A stretch of 64,000 nucleotides of DNA, taken from assembly GCA_013397075.1 (NCBI GenBank), contig VWZS01000496.1, positions 434,001-498,000 on the forward strand. The letters run 5' to 3'. The DNA is from Rhabdornis inornatus. Taxonomy: Eukaryota; Chordata; Aves; Passeriformes; Rhabdornithidae. Below are positions 1-12,680 of the stretch, piece after piece (position 1 is the first letter of the stretch; each line of letters begins with the position of its first letter). Made by a program: the position numbers and the translations under genes. The notes below the pieces were generated by a model. The model ran no database searches, was not told the DNA's origin, and worked only from the letters and a program-made list of their open reading frames with translations.

Positions 1-2085
1 TGTTAGTTACACAATACATTGAATTCAATGAAGAAAGTGTGGTAAGAAATTGATCTTTCCTTATTTCCCACATTTTCATTCTTGTTTTCTACTCCCTCGT
101 GTCACTGGAACTGATTGTGGGAAGGGACTGTAAGCAGCATTATTGAAATTATCCAAAAGCAAGACTTCAAAACCATTAATTTGACTGTGAATTATTTCAG
201 TAAGTTTTTTTTTTAACAAGATCAAATGACTGGGATTGAATGATTGTGGGGGAATTTTTAATTTGCCCCCAAACACCTTAATGTACTCCTGTGCCCCTTG
301 AGAGCAGCATGATCCAGCACATGCCCCAGCTCTTCCATGGCTGCAAAGCTAAGGAAGAAATAACCCAGAGCTTTAACTTTTTGCAAAAGTAAGACATAAC
401 CCTGTCTTGCTGGCGGTATCTTGTCTGCTTTGTCACTGTGACACTGCTTGTTTCATGGCTGAGTGGATTCATCACAAGTATCTGTGTACTGCAAGCGTGG
501 CCACAGGCTGTACCTTCCAAGATGTACTGTCAGCAAGTGCTGCGTGTTGGTGATGGAATTAATGCACCCAGGCAGTAGTTTCAGAATAGGTGTCTGACCT
601 AGACTAACACTTTCTGAGAGGGAAGGAGACGGCTGCAGCTAATAGAAGCTAATGTGATGTTTTGTCAGCCTGTAGAATATAGAAGCTAATTGTTGGAGCT
701 GTGTAGCAAAGTAATGAGGAGCTTGAAAATGTAACTGATAAGCAGAGTGATTATAGGCTAATGAGCAGGATGTTTGTGGTATATTGAAGGACTAATGAAG
801 GGCTGCAAAAATAACTGCCATGGTGTACAGTGAGATACGCAGAGTAGGAATGTTTAAATACAGCACAGAAAAGTATGTAGTAGATACTAAAGACACAATG
901 CTGCTAACTATTGGAGTTTGAGCATGTATGTGTGTGCATTGTGCAGATGAAGCAATTAAGCAAAGGTAGTACCTGATAAATGCATGACAGAAGATATTAG
1001 TAGGGGAAAAAATGATAGGTAAGTACATATTGTACAGTTCATGTATCTCCATCAAGTAACACCCCCATCTGTACAAAGAACTCTGCCTATCACTGTCCAT
1101 GTTGTCTCATTAGAAAATCTTAATGGTTGCTGTACTTGTGCGAAGCATTGGGTCCAGACAGTTCTGAGACAGGATAGTTCCTGGAGAACATGGATTTCAA
1201 AACACTTTCTTCAAAGGTAATTACAACATCAGGGTAGGAGATTGTAGCCTGGCATGCCAGCCTGGGGCCCAGTCAGGTTTGGTACCGTGCGGTGTCAGAG
1301 GACTGTGCGTGTTGCAAAATAAGGTCCTGTCTTATTTGTCACAGTGTCAGCAGCCAGAGCTCCTGAGGAGAGATTTGACTCCCTAAAGTCACCTGCCATG
1401 GTAATCTTGGCTTTTATTGTTGGCTGCAGAGGACTATTTTTCCCTCCATTGTGGCCAGTTAATTGGGTATATTTAATGCTTTGAATTGAAGCCCAGTTTT
1501 AGAATATGTGATGTTTATGATGCTCTTTCAGTCTTCACTTGATGCAAATGCAGTCTTTTGGGTTATTGTTTTTTTCCCTGCGGAACTTTTTAGGTCAGCA
1601 ATTTGCAATCAAATATATATGGACACTAATACCTGTAATTATTGGAAGGAGTCTCTATAACTGTATAAATGCAAAGTTGCACCATGTCCTGTACAAAGCA
1701 GAGCATTACAGAACAGGTCAGTTCAACTAAAAAAGCAATTGGGATTACCAAAAGCTCTTAAAAATATCTCTGTTATCAGATATGTAATCTGTATATGATA
1801 TCAATTATTGATAAGTGAAAATGGGACATGTTCATCTCTAGTCTTTTTGGGAAAAGAAGGTAAACCCTCTATTGCCTAAATGCGAAGTTACTAAAATATT
1901 TATATGTTACTTCTTGCCTACACCATTGATTCTTTAGTGTAAAACTGGATTAAGGAAGAAGCATTTCTATATTTTTGGTTTTAGGAGGAAAAACATGTAA
2001 TTTCCAAAAGGCTCAATTTTCTGGAATGTAGTGAGAGAGGTATTTCCAAAAATTACTCCAGCAAAGCTGATAGCTGATTAGTAAC

Positions 2086-2123
2086 TGTTAATTGGATTGC
2101 TGGGTGTTAATTGGATTGCTAGG
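2086..2123. repeat. 19-bp tandem duplication, two copies
   Basis: The unit TGTTAATTGGATTGCTGGG at 2086-2104 is followed immediately by a copy at 2105-2123 that differs at one base (A for G). It looks like a recent slippage duplication. Confidence 0.9.
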
Positions 2124-2881
2124 AGTCCTGCACTTCTACAGCCTTTGAAGAAACTTCCATCTGCATGAATTCCTCAATATGTGAGTTGAGTGTTGGAATC
2201 CAGTGTTACAATGTGTTTGTACTCTGAAGAAAGGCTTTGGGGTTTTGGAGGTTTTTGGTTCTGTTTGAAGGGATTTTTTGAGGCTAATCAAAGCCTCTGC
2301 AATTTCCACATTGGACGTGTAAAAGTGCTTGAAGGCTTCTGTGTTGTTTAAGTGAAGAAGATGAGTTAGTTTTCCACTTCTTTAATGATATTCCTCTGGT
2401 TTCTTCCCTTTCAGTAGGTTTGTCCTGGTATATGTTGTTGGAACCTCTGATGTATCTGTTTTAGATACTCCATCAGCCAGTTCTTCATTACTTTGCTGTA
2501 GTTATCTATTTTCCTTACAAACATTTGAGGTATAGTCGACTGTGTTGTCTCTATTATTCAGGTGAGGGACCAGAGCACAAAGGAAATCCTACTGTTAGAT
2601 GTAAGTCTGTCGCAGAGCAAGAACCTAATATAATTTCTCCTGCATTATAAAGTTCATGCTATAAATCTTGGCCTGTTGTGCTGACTGAAAGGAGGGGAAG
2701 GTGGGAAGATAACATTTGCAATAGAGTCTGGAGAAAATCAAGTGGGAAGCAGTCGAGTGAGTTTTATGTGAAGATCCATTCATCCTTGATTCTCTAATGT
2801 GCATCTCAATTGATTTTTTTTTTCAACAATTTACTAATTATCAAAGCCAGCAGATCTTTTGTATTCTTTTCTTTCAAAGAC

Positions 2882-2902
2882 TTTTTTTTTGTTTGTTTGT
2901 TT
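2882..2902. repeat. Poly-T / (TTTG)n simple repeat
   Basis: A T9 run is followed by three GTTT units. It is a simple repeat with no attached retroelement that I can recognise. Confidence 0.85.
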
Positions 2903-3103
2903 CACCAGTTAAGTAATCCATGAGTCATTTGAAATCTCTTCATTATTGTCTTCCAGGATTTTAAGTTAATGGAGCTTGTACAATGTGACTCATTTGACTA
3001 GAATGGATCTTGAGTTAGTCTTCAAGAAGAAAAAGTAGAGGAAATCTGATGAACTTGTGTGTTAAGTGTTCCAACCATTCTCTTTCTAGTGTGTCTCTTC
3101 GTT

Positions 3104-3117
3104 AAAAAAAAAAAAAA
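3104..3117. repeat. A14 homopolymer
   Basis: An uninterrupted run of 14 A. No transposon body is recognisable next to it. Confidence 0.9.
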
Positions 3118-6100
3118 GGAAGGAAGCATTTTTTTTTGCAGTTGATGTGTTCTTTGAATATCACATTTGATTTGGGAATGCAATTTTCATCTCTAAGAAT
3201 CTTCATTAACATCTTACTATATAAATTTTAATTTTTCTTATATATTTTTAAATATCTACTTGTAAATATAACAAAAAAGTTGGGAAAACAACTAACAATG
3301 AGCAATGTTGAATCATACGTGTGAGTCACCAGGGGAGAGCTGTATAATGATAGTGAAGTTCAGAAAGGCAAACATTTGGTTCATCTCTCTTTTGGTATCT
3401 GCTAAATTTCTTATTCTTTTTCCATATTTCTGTTGGAAGATATCCAGATCCAATGTTTAGGTACAGTTCCAAATTATGTTAGACATAGATTTATTTTAGG
3501 TCAAATCTAAAAAAGTTACATTTCTGAGGATGAGACCCAAATTTACACAGAGTTTAGGGGCTTTGGGAGTTTTGTTTCATCAAGGTACATTTCTCTACCA
3601 CTTGGAAATTTTCCTAACTGTTTTTTTGAGCTCACAATATTAAGCTAAAAAGACCTAATTATGTCTGTGCTGTAATATTGTATGATTTTGAGGACTCTTA
3701 CCTGAACATGCTGTTCTTACAGTGAGAACTGACTTTTTTCCATTAAAAAAAAAAAGACAAGCATATATTTCAGCAGAAATATGTACATTACTTCCAAAGA
3801 AGCTCCTACCCAGCCACAAGCTGTCAGGCTCAGGTTGTGCGATGTCTGCATCAGTATGTGAGTAATCGTATTGTCCCACCATCCAATGGTTCTGTCACCT
3901 GAGTACTGGAAGATGTGTTTCCTGTGAATTCTCCACTGAGTTTTGCTCAATGAAGAAACATCCTTGTAATCTGTAGCCTATAGTGCACAGGTGGATACAC
4001 AGCAGCAGGAAGCAGCTTCCCCTGCAATGTCTCACATAAAGCCAAAATTCTGATGAACTGTGTCTAGATCACTTGGAACTGCAGGTCAGACCCTTCTTTA
4101 CAAAGGCAGTCTGTACACTTCTTGCTCTGGTTTATGGAGCTCTGCTGTTGTGCTGCCACTTCAAATAAACCATGGTGTAGGAGGAAGTTTAACTCTTCTC
4201 ATGAGGTACCTGTGTATCCTCTTTCCATTATAACTTGAAATATCTTTTCATGATTTTTAGGGAAGAAGGAGAATATGTTTATCCTGATAAAAAGAGATTA
4301 CTTATGTGGGGTTTTTCCATCTTCTTAACACTCTTGACACAGCATGAGTTTGGTTCCTAACAGAAAAAAAAAATCTCACTAAGACTGGAGAACCAGAAAG
4401 GGCTCCTCCTCTCCTTAATTTTGTACGAAGTAAATTTTGAAATATATATTGAAATAGGCATGCACTGGGATTGTAGAATTCATCCTCTCCCACCCTGTCT
4501 GTAACTCACTAATGCAATGAAAGGATATTCTGTTGTAGCTGCATGCTACAAAATGTTAGTTCTTTATATATGCAGGGTCAAGACTTGGAAGTTATATCTT
4601 AGGTGAAAAAGTCGAGGTGGCCTGTTTTCTCTGGATTATGGTGGATTTGGAAAACCAATTATTTTGCACAGTGCCTCCCTTGAATTATGTCCTTGAGCTA
4701 TGTCCTCTTGTGTGTGAATGTCTCAAAGAATAGCTGACATTTCTGGGCTATAGTAAAAAAGATTTGGAAGTCGGAATACATTTCTGCATAGATCCACAGA
4801 TCTTCTTCCAGTCGTGGTCTTCCTGCTTAGGCATGGTGTACTTTTCGGAAGATACAGTTGTTTATTTTCTCAGGCTGGAACCGGATTTTTTTTTCTATTG
4901 AGATTGCTAATTTTTATCTGGGAAACAAAAAAAAAATAATTTTGCTTGTATAGTTTTATTACATTTGTCTGAAAATACCGTAGTTATCTTAGTGCTCTCT
5001 TCTTGTTAAAACCTTGTTCTTTCTTTGCAGTACTTTCTATAAGTCATGAGAATTAGAAAGGAAAGTTTTGGACTGGAACTTTTTATCTTGGAACTTCCTT
5101 ATCTTTTTTGGGCTTCCTGCCTATACTCTTTCACACAGTTGCCATGGTGTCCCTCACACGGTGTCACTCTCCAGTGGTCCCATTGTATTAATCCTGGAAC
5201 TGCCTCTTCAAAGTAAATTGAATCATCTTTAAGGTTCAGAGAATTATTTCAGGATGTTATTACTGGGCTAGCCACCGACCTGATATTCTTGCCTCAAAGA
5301 GAATAGACTATGATATTTTCATCATACATACTTGTTCTGCATGGTTTCAGTACATCTGTCTGAAGTTGGTATTTTAAGTCTTTGCTTTAATTTCTTTCTG
5401 TCCAATACCACTGGCAAATTAGGTTTAGCACTGTCCATTCTATTCCTCTTAGAATTTTAATTAGTTTTGTGCTGAACACTCAGTTGTACACTGCAGTTGT
5501 ATGTGTTTGATATCTACACATTTATTTATCAAAATTGAATTGCTATGATTTGGTCAATTCTCTAATGCATTGCTGTATATCTGCAGAGAAAGCAACATTG
5601 TGGGGTGGAAAAACCCAGATCAAATCTATTCAGATAATGCTATAAAATGGTTAAGCTCTCACCTTTAGGCTGTGAGGATGGCCTGAGTGTCATAGTCTCA
5701 TCACCACCTGGATTATTAACTAGTGGAGAAAGTAGAAAAACAAGGTAAACATGAACCTTTCTTGGTGTTCCTTAGGACCTGTTGCAGGCATATCACTGTC
5801 TGCCCACTATGCTTGGTGATGCCAAAGACATAGAAAGCTGCTCCATGACAGCAGCTCAAAGTTCCTGTATCTTGTGGAAAGCTGGATTGGTGAAAGCACA
5901 GGAGGTGCCTCTGGCTTCACATAATATGCCCTCCAACTTCAGTGACATTCTGGGTGGCACTGGGACATAGGTGGGATGCTCATGGCAGCCTTCTGTGGGC
6001 ATCAGCCCTTCAGGGAATTACCCACTGCACATGGCTTGGAGGAGACCTCAGGCAGTGGCTACTTCTCAACTTGTACACACTCAGCCAGGGATTTGGGTTT

Positions 6101-7310
6101 TCACTGTTCTCTCTCATTGTACTCAGTCATGCTCCTACAAACTTCAGCAGTGACTGCCCTGGGTGAGGAGCATGAGGCAGCAGAGCCTGCTGGGGAACAA
6201 TGAACGAGGTAGAAAGGGGTTAGGCTGTAGGGCAGGAATCTCTGCACAGGCAGTGCAGTGTCACACTGGGAGGAACAGTCTTGTCTTGGTTTTCTTGGAC
6301 ACGAGAGCTTTGGAATGCTCCTAATTGTTTGAATGATGAAGAGTTCCTGGGCAGGGTACCCTCAGCCTTGTTTGTTATTCCAGGGAGAGAAAAGAGCATG
6401 TAGAGGGAAGTCCTCACACCAGCTCTCTGTCCTAGGGAGTGCTTCTTGGTGAAGGAGGGACTAGTGCCTTAGATTTTTCTGAGTTCCTTTCCAAATGCAA
6501 AATGAGTAACTGTAAATATGGAGAGGGCATATGGTACCATTTGATCCTAAACAGAACAAGCAAGGCTTAATCCAAAGTGATTTAAATTTGGATGTGACTT
6601 GCTTTGAATTTCTCTAACTTTTCCTTATATTAACATTTTATTTGCCTGTTCTTTTTATTGGCAATACAACTGCAGAGCACGGATGTCATATTTCACTGCC
6701 AGCTCTTCAGAAATATGGAACAAATTCTGCAGAGTGCCCACATCTGAAATACTCATGGAGATGTGTGTGTGACATACTGATAGCCAAATACCGACTTTCA
6801 TTTTTTTAATTCAAAATTTAGTGATCCTCTGAAAAAGAGCATGGGATACCTGTCTGTAGTACTAATTCTTCTAGAGGTCTAATGTGAGTCTTCCAGATCT
6901 TGGGCCAAATTCTTCTCTCATGCAACAGCAAGCTCTGAAGTCAAATCTTCTTTTTCTGCGTAGCTGAGGAGGCGCTGTTAGTACTTGCCAAAGAACCTGT
7001 GCTCTTCATAGCTGTTTTTTTCCACCTTGTGGGTGGTGATGGAAAGGTATATATGTCAGACTTCTGTCACTGCACAGAAAAAATTAAACTAGCACTGCAG
7101 AGAACTTCAAAGTAGACACAGAACTACCCAGTTTTTTTCAAACCTAGAAGCTATTTTTCTTAATAGTAGTGGGTTTCTTTTAGTAGCTAATGAGAACTGA
7201 AAAGAACAAAAGGATGGCAGAGAAGCATTGAAAATGGACAGTTGGTGCACAGAGAGGGTTTTTCTTTGCAGAGTTTCAATGCTGAAGCCTTTAGAAGAGA
7301 GCACTTACAG

Positions 7311-7328
7311 ATGTTTGATTTCTTTCAG
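7311..7328 (+). other. Splice acceptor of the SORCS2 exon
   Basis: A pyrimidine-rich stretch (TTTGATTTCTTTCAG) ends in AG at 7327-7328, directly before the conserved SSDFG codons. The nearest upstream AG is at 7309-7310, only 18 nt away, so either the branch point lies close to the acceptor or that AG is skipped. Confidence 0.8.
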
Positions 7329-7428
7329 GTCTTCAGATTTTGGGACATTATACACAAAGTTGAATCTACAGCCTGGGATTGCCACTGTTATTGACAATTT
7401 CTACATTTGTTCCACCAACAAAAAGAAG
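7329..7428 (+). CDS. SORCS2: SORCS2 internal exon, VPS10 domain (100 nt)
   Basis: The exon is one base completing a split codon plus 33 full codons. Intron phase is 2 on the left and 0 on the right. The peptide opens with SSDFGTLY, which fits the Asp-box pattern S-x-D-x-G-x-x-aromatic of VPS10 and sialidase-type propellers, then runs through PGIATVIDNFYIC and ends TNKKK. From memory, mammalian SORCS2 has TKLTLQPGVTTVIDNFYICPTNKRK here, whereas SORCS1 and SORCS3 have a quite different stretch (YEKLNDKVGLKTVLSYLYV), so SORCS2 is preferred. SorCS2 is a type I membrane receptor of neurons that binds proneurotrophins with p75NTR and takes part in sorting; this part lies in the lumenal/extracellular ten-bladed propeller. 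The residue after IC is S where I recall P in mammals. Flanking splice sites are good and the frame is open. The family call is secure; the paralogue call rests on recalled sequences. Confidence 0.86.
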
Positions 7429-7434
7429 GTATGT
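7429..7434 (+). other. Splice donor of the SORCS2 exon
   Basis: AAG|GTATGT is a near-consensus donor following the last lysine codon in phase 0. If the intron were retained, the frame would run on for 27 codons and stop at 7510-7512. Confidence 0.85.
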
Positions 7435-7603
7435 GGCAAAAAAATAATTTTTGTAGTGCAGGTGAGATTCTGTGGCTATGTGGAGTGTGTTTTACAGGTT
7501 CTCAAAATATAGGAAACTGATTTTCACAATGGTGAAGATCACCTTTCGTGCATTTGTGATGTACAGAAATCGGATATTTATTGTTCCTGAGTAGTACACA
7601 CAG

Positions 7604-7616
7604 AAAAAAAAAAAAA
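7604..7616. repeat. A13 homopolymer
   Basis: A run of 13 A about 180 bp downstream of the SORCS2 exon. No retroelement is recognisable upstream of it. Confidence 0.85.
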
Positions 7617-8518
7617 CCCTTGATGGACGCGGAAATCTTATGAGATCATTGACTTATATGACTCCTGGAAATCAAGCTTTCATAGTGTTTTCCATGCAAA
7701 TGAAAAAGGAGATTCTGTAGGTTTTCACACATCCCAGTGGATTCTGGGACTAAGAGATAATAATAATGGATAACTCTTTAATAAGAGTTTGAAGCAATTC
7801 ATCCTTAATGCACAAGGTTCTTTGCATGTTCCTTAATATAAAGTATAGGGATTGGGCAGGCTGTCATTGATAATTATGTTTATCCTGTGTAGAATCTTAA
7901 TTAAATACATTTGAAAAACCCCTCTCCTTCAGCTTTCTTAGGAAATGTTCCTGCATCATTACAAAAAACCAAAATGCTTTTCCTGGAAACTGGGAAGGTT
8001 AAGTGGACTTTATAAGTGAGAGCAAAATTGACCCACTGAGTGTATTTACAATGGATGTTGCATTAGAAGCAACAGGAACAAAAATGATTATGAGAAAAAT
8101 TCATGGTACCAGCCCTTCTATGTCTCCAAAGTGCCTGTGATTTAAATGGCAAGAATTGTAAAGTACAATGGGAAACACAAGCACAGCAGGGCTTTCATGA
8201 AATAAGAATTTTCTCTTGATAAGGGCCTTTTAAATCCAGTGTAATACAGAAACACTGATTTTGGGTAGAGGCCACTGATTGGAAGAACAATATATGTTGT
8301 GTTTGTCTGTCTGTTTTGCTTAATCAAAAATCGGTGGAACTCAATGAGGCTGCCTCAATGATTAAGTACATATTATATTTCTCTTGAAATTGTCACTGGA
8401 TTTTTGTGCCCAAGCTGTGATATGTCTGAGATTGGTAATATATTTTTAATCTACTGCAAAGCCAGAAATTATTTTTTGTTTCTTGAGGTAGAGCTGCCAA
8501 CAAGCACAAAGTTTCTTC

Positions 8519-8545
8519 AGATTGTGTATATCAGATACACAATCT
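8519..8545. repeat. Perfect 11-bp inverted repeat (hairpin)
   Basis: AGATTGTGTAT at 8519-8529 pairs perfectly with ATACACAATCT at 8535-8545 around a 5-nt loop. The stem is too short for a microRNA precursor. Function unknown. Confidence 0.85.
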
Positions 8546-8899
8546 ACTGGTGGTTTCAAGTCCAAAAGAATAAAACCAAAAATCCTTACCCATCTCAGTT
8601 TCTGGAATAAAAGCTAGAAGGATGAGATGGATGGAAGCCCCATGGAGGATCTTTGCCAGCTCAGTCAGCTACAATCTTGAAGCCTGCCCAAGCACAGGGG
8701 TTCAGTGAAAGGCTCTCTCCTTCTACAATCAAGGCAGAAATGTGGGTATCTCCAGGCAGTTCATGCTGTTAAAATCATAGTTCTTTGTTCTTATGAGAAT
8801 AAGGATGGATTACATTGTGGGGGTATATGTAACTGACTTTGTGGCTGTTGTGGGAATCAAACTGTGGCTTCCTGCAAAGACATACAAAGAGATGGGTCA

Positions 8900-8938
8900 T
8901 GGTTTAATCCCAGCTGGCAATTAAGTACCACAGTGCCA
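8900..8938 (+). mobile_element. Avian ERV LTR terminal fragment
   Basis: The segment beginning TGGTTTAATCCCAGCTGGCA and continuing with an AAGTACCAC-type stretch closely resembles the start of a common avian endogenous-retrovirus LTR as I recall it. Only about 40 bp is recognisable before the sequence changes to CR1. The usual CGCTCACTC-rich continuation is missing. Orientation is uncertain. Confidence 0.45.
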
Positions 8939-9130
8939 TTGGCTCAATTCATCTTCCAGTTCCCTCAAGGCCTGTGGATTTCTCTCATCAAGTCCCATGG
9001 ACTTGTGCACATTCAGGTTCCTTAGATGGTTTCAAACTTGTTCTCCTCTTACCATGGCAAATTCTTCATTTTCCCAGTCCCAGCCTCTGCCTTCTTTGAT
9101 TTGGGTGGTGTGACTAGAGCTGTAATGGGC
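8939..9130 (-). mobile_element. CR1 LINE fragment, antisense (ORF2 region)
   Basis: Stretches such as CCCATGGACTTGTGCACATT, CAGGTTCCTTAGATGGT, TTCTTCATTTTCCCAGTCCC and GGGTGGTGTGACTAGAGC match antisense chicken-type CR1 from the endonuclease/linker part of ORF2, as I recall it. The piece lacks both ends of the element and is diverged and non-coding. It abuts the LTR fragment on its left. Confidence 0.75.
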
Positions 9131-9487
9131 CGAGAAACAAACATGAAGTGGGAGATTATTTGTTTGTTTGTTTTGAAATGCTATTAAATGAAATACCTTC
9201 TAGAAGACTCCAGTCTAGTTCTTGGGCTGACATAATTTTTGCAGTTCATAGCTTCCCCTATACCGCCTCCTGGAGTGGCTTAGACTTTCACCCAACTTGC
9301 CTCCACTCCGTGAGCTTTTACAATTATACCAGGCAGACCAATGGACTTCTAAGTGAGCTTTATACAGTAAATGTGAAATTGTACTGGAAATTTTCAGTGA
9401 ATTACTCTAGTTAGCATTTTCTTAAGATGCATGGAAAATAATGCAGTTGATGAAGAAGTGTGTTAGCAGATGCAAAAAATACAATAT

Positions 9488-9516
9488 CCTTTTCACATAG
9501 TACTATGTGGAAAAGG
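9488..9516. repeat. Near-perfect inverted repeat with one bulge
   Basis: CCTTTTCACATAG is followed after TA by CTATGTGGAAAAGG. The arms pair over 13 bp with a single unpaired base, and the centre ACATAGTACTATGT is a perfect palindrome. Confidence 0.8.
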
Positions 9517-12188
9517 GATTGCGTAAAGCCCCCCCCAAGATTATAAGGTAAAATAGAGGAATGTTGGGGGCTGAATTAGCTGGAGGAAGTATGGAAATAA
9601 TTTATAAGACCCACTACATTAATTTAAAAATTCGCACATTCAATTTCCCTCTTAGCCTTCTGTGGACAAGTTCTGATGAGTACTGTTCATAGGCCTAAGT
9701 TAAGAATCAGGAAGGGGTATCAAGGTCATGTCTAGACAATCTTTTGACAGTTGAGGTAAAATCATTCACTTTGTGTCTTTTTCTGGCTGAAGGCAGCAGA
9801 ACTGTAATGCAGAAATTGTATTACTGCAGTTCCAGAGGACTCAAGCTATGAAAACTAATTTTGACAAGAACCGATGGCAAATCTCTGAGGGTAGAGCTTT
9901 AGAGGACTATGTTTGTTGCTCTGAAGGGACCTTTCTGATGAAATCATGGGATGGAGGTGTGAACTGTGGCTGTATTGTTTGTAAGGCAGAGTTGAGTTGC
10001 AGTCAGCCAGCTGCACAAGTAGAAAACATTTTCACCTACCTGCAAATGACCAAGTAGGATCATAGATCATCACCCTAAATGCTATGAAACAGCAGAGTAA
10101 TAGGCAAGGTCACACTCTAATTGAGACTTCACGCTTCCCAAGGATGCGTTAATATTTGGTTTGCATTCTGTCTGGTTTTAGTGTAGTATAAACCAGCAAC
10201 TAAAGACACTGATATGGTGTTGGAAAGCTGTAGAGTTGTGAAGGGGTTCTGCTATGTAAGCTCTCTGATGCTAACTTCTCTGTTTGAAGCACTTTTTCAC
10301 TGATCTGTGTTATAAAATAGCCTTTCCCTATGCAGCCTTGAAGCGTTGTGCAGTGATAAGGAATGTCCCTGCACTTTAAACAACAGAATTTATGTAATTA
10401 TCTCCTTTTCAGTAATTAGCACACCCTGATAAAGTCAAATGGTGCAGACAACCCGTCATGTACCATGTGCAGGAAATAATTTGCTTTGTGTTCTCTGTTT
10501 TCCAAACCAACATTTTAATTGTGACTCAGAATTGTGATGTACATGGTTTATAGAGCATGGGATTAGGGCTTCCATAGTGTCAATCTGGAATCAGGTGAAC
10601 AAAGTAAATTCTTTCTACAGAAGAAAAAAGTTAGCAGAATTCAGTTTCACTAAGCTAAATTATCAATAAAATATTTTATATTTTTTGGGGCATATATGCC
10701 ATTGGATATAGAAATTACATATTTGATTTTATGTAGTGTTTCTGGGGAGGAGTTGAGCACACTGATTTTTTCCCTCACATTCTGTGCATATTTTAATTTT
10801 AATTCATGCTAATGCAATTGGTGCATCCATCCTTCTGTTTATATGCTTTTGGAAAACAGGCAGCTAAGCAGTTTATATTTAGGCTTTTGATATTAAGAGA
10901 AAATAAATGTTGATTTTGCATACACTAACTTATTAGTTAAATGGGTTGAACACTTACATTTCTCAGCTGTCACAATAACCAATAGCTGCATGTTTTTCCA
11001 AACTAAAAGGCAATATGACAAACATGTATTCTTGCTTGCCAAACAAGGCTGAACACTTAAGATAGTAATAAGGATATAGGCTTTCTTATACACTATTTTA
11101 ACTCTTGATAATTTAAATAGTATGAATTACAGTTTGCAAAACAGTATTTGCCAGACCTATAAAAGCATTTCCCAAGATGCAATTGGCTTAAGCAATGTTA
11201 GTAAGCACTTACAGGTAAATGCAGTCCTACATAATTTTGACATTTGTCTTTCAGAGCAGAACAATTGGTTGTGGAATTTGTCAAAATGCAATATGACTAC
11301 ATTTACTTGTAAGGAATAATTCTACTTGAGTATCAGTTTCCTTAGAGACAACGCCAGAACATCTGCAAATGTAGAGACCAGAATTATCTTACACTTTTAC
11401 TAGTAGTCAGCTGAGGAATATTCCTTTCAATAAGGTCAGTAGTTACTTCAGGAACATTTCCCTGTGAAATGACAGAGTATGAGTTTGTATGTTGAGATCT
11501 CTATTATGATGTGTTCTTGCCTTATAAGCAGTGTCACCATTCAGTTTTATTCCAGTGATGCACCATCAGAGCACTAATGTGACCTGACTGCATCATTTTG
11601 CTTAAGACTTAAGTCCCTGACTGTTCAGTTTGTCTTCAGATATTCCAGATACTACCAGAAATATGCCCAATAATTTACTCCTTTTTTTTCTTCCCACCCA
11701 TACTTTGCTAGTTGGTAGATTGCTGTGAGAGGCAGTCCTGGGCAGAAATCCCAGATTTTATTCACACACAACTGATGAGCCGTTGCTTCATTGACAACCA
11801 GGAAGCTGCTAAATGCAAGTGGAACTCAATAGGTTAAAACACTAAGAGCTTTAATTGAGCTTTAGCTGAAGTCACAGTCCACAGCAAAGGTTCATCCAGC
11901 ACCACCAAACCCATGACATACATGGGGAGGATTTGATAGATGCTGTTTGATGGGGTGTGACTATGTATATGTGAAAAAAATAGGATAAAGCTTTGAGAAA
12001 CAGATTGGAACTGTTGAAAATTAAAGCTGTGGATGAAACAATGGCTTGGGATCTGGATATTAAAGTATTTGAGTTATTTACTGGCTAAAGGGAGGGTAGG
12101 AGCCATAGTTTTCCAGCTGGACTGATTTCTGCTATGGTTGAGAAACCAAGGCTTTTTCACACTTTGCATGTAAACAGGGCTGCCTAAA

Positions 12189-12213
12189 AATATGTATGTC
12201 ATACATACATATT
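12189..12213. repeat. ATGT-type hairpin, 10-bp stem
   Basis: AATATGTATG pairs with CATACATATT around a 5-nt loop. A further GTGTATGTATGT stretch follows, so the local DNA is a short degenerate (ATGT)n/(ACAT)n repeat. Confidence 0.8.
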
Positions 12214-12656
12214 GTGTATGTATGTCATTGTCATATTCTAACTCCTTGTAATCCTTTCAATAAGTGGAAGTTAGGAGCAGTGTTACTGTTCTATTTGAGA
12301 ATACCCTTTCTCCTAGCCAGTAGATTATTAATGCCTTTTCCTACATAGTGTGACAGAGAAGGGTTTAATATAGTTTTGTTTCCATCAAAATATTTCTGTG
12401 CATTTCTCCATCCTGTTCTTGTATGTGCAGAGCTCAAGGAATGCCCCACTCTTGTTGATCACGACAGATTTGTCTTTCAATACCTTTTTGAATGCATGTC
12501 TACTAAAACATCGAACTGTGGAAGCTGAAGCTGCCTTTGAAACTTTATGTGTCAATTCTTCTATCTTGGAATCAATAAATATTCTGTAGTCCAGCACCTG
12601 AAGTTCACTAAAGGCTGAAGTACACCTGAAGTACATTAAAAGCTACACTTCATATT

Positions 12657-12680
12657 AAAAAAAAAAAAGAAAGAAAACAA
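12657..12680. repeat. A-rich tract
   Basis: An A12 run continues into GAAAGAAAAC-type sequence. It is low-complexity only; no element body is recognisable. Confidence 0.7.

Larger units (their letters stand above)
1..7328 (+). other. SORCS2: Upstream SORCS2 intron (partial)
   Basis: This is inferred to be intron because it ends at the acceptor of the SORCS2 exon. Its 5' end is outside the window. I looked for the preceding exon, expected to end in codons for a serine-leucine-tryptophan stretch before a GT donor, and found none. The sequence is mostly unique and AT-rich. It holds a 19-bp tandem duplication at 2086-2123, a T/TTTG tract at 2882-2902, an A14 run at 3104-3117 and a slightly G+C-richer patch at about 5930-6420 that I cannot assign. 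Short open frames here have no recognisable protein character. Confidence 0.75.

Noticed and set aside
5930..6420. G+C-richer patch with several overlapping open frames
   Set aside because: Open frames in several phases point to composition rather than coding. No transposon family is recognised and CpG density does not look like an island.
8519..8545. Hairpin considered as a microRNA precursor
   Set aside because: An 11-bp stem with a 5-nt loop is far too short. The other hairpins at 9488, 12189, 14657 and 58825 fail for the same reason.
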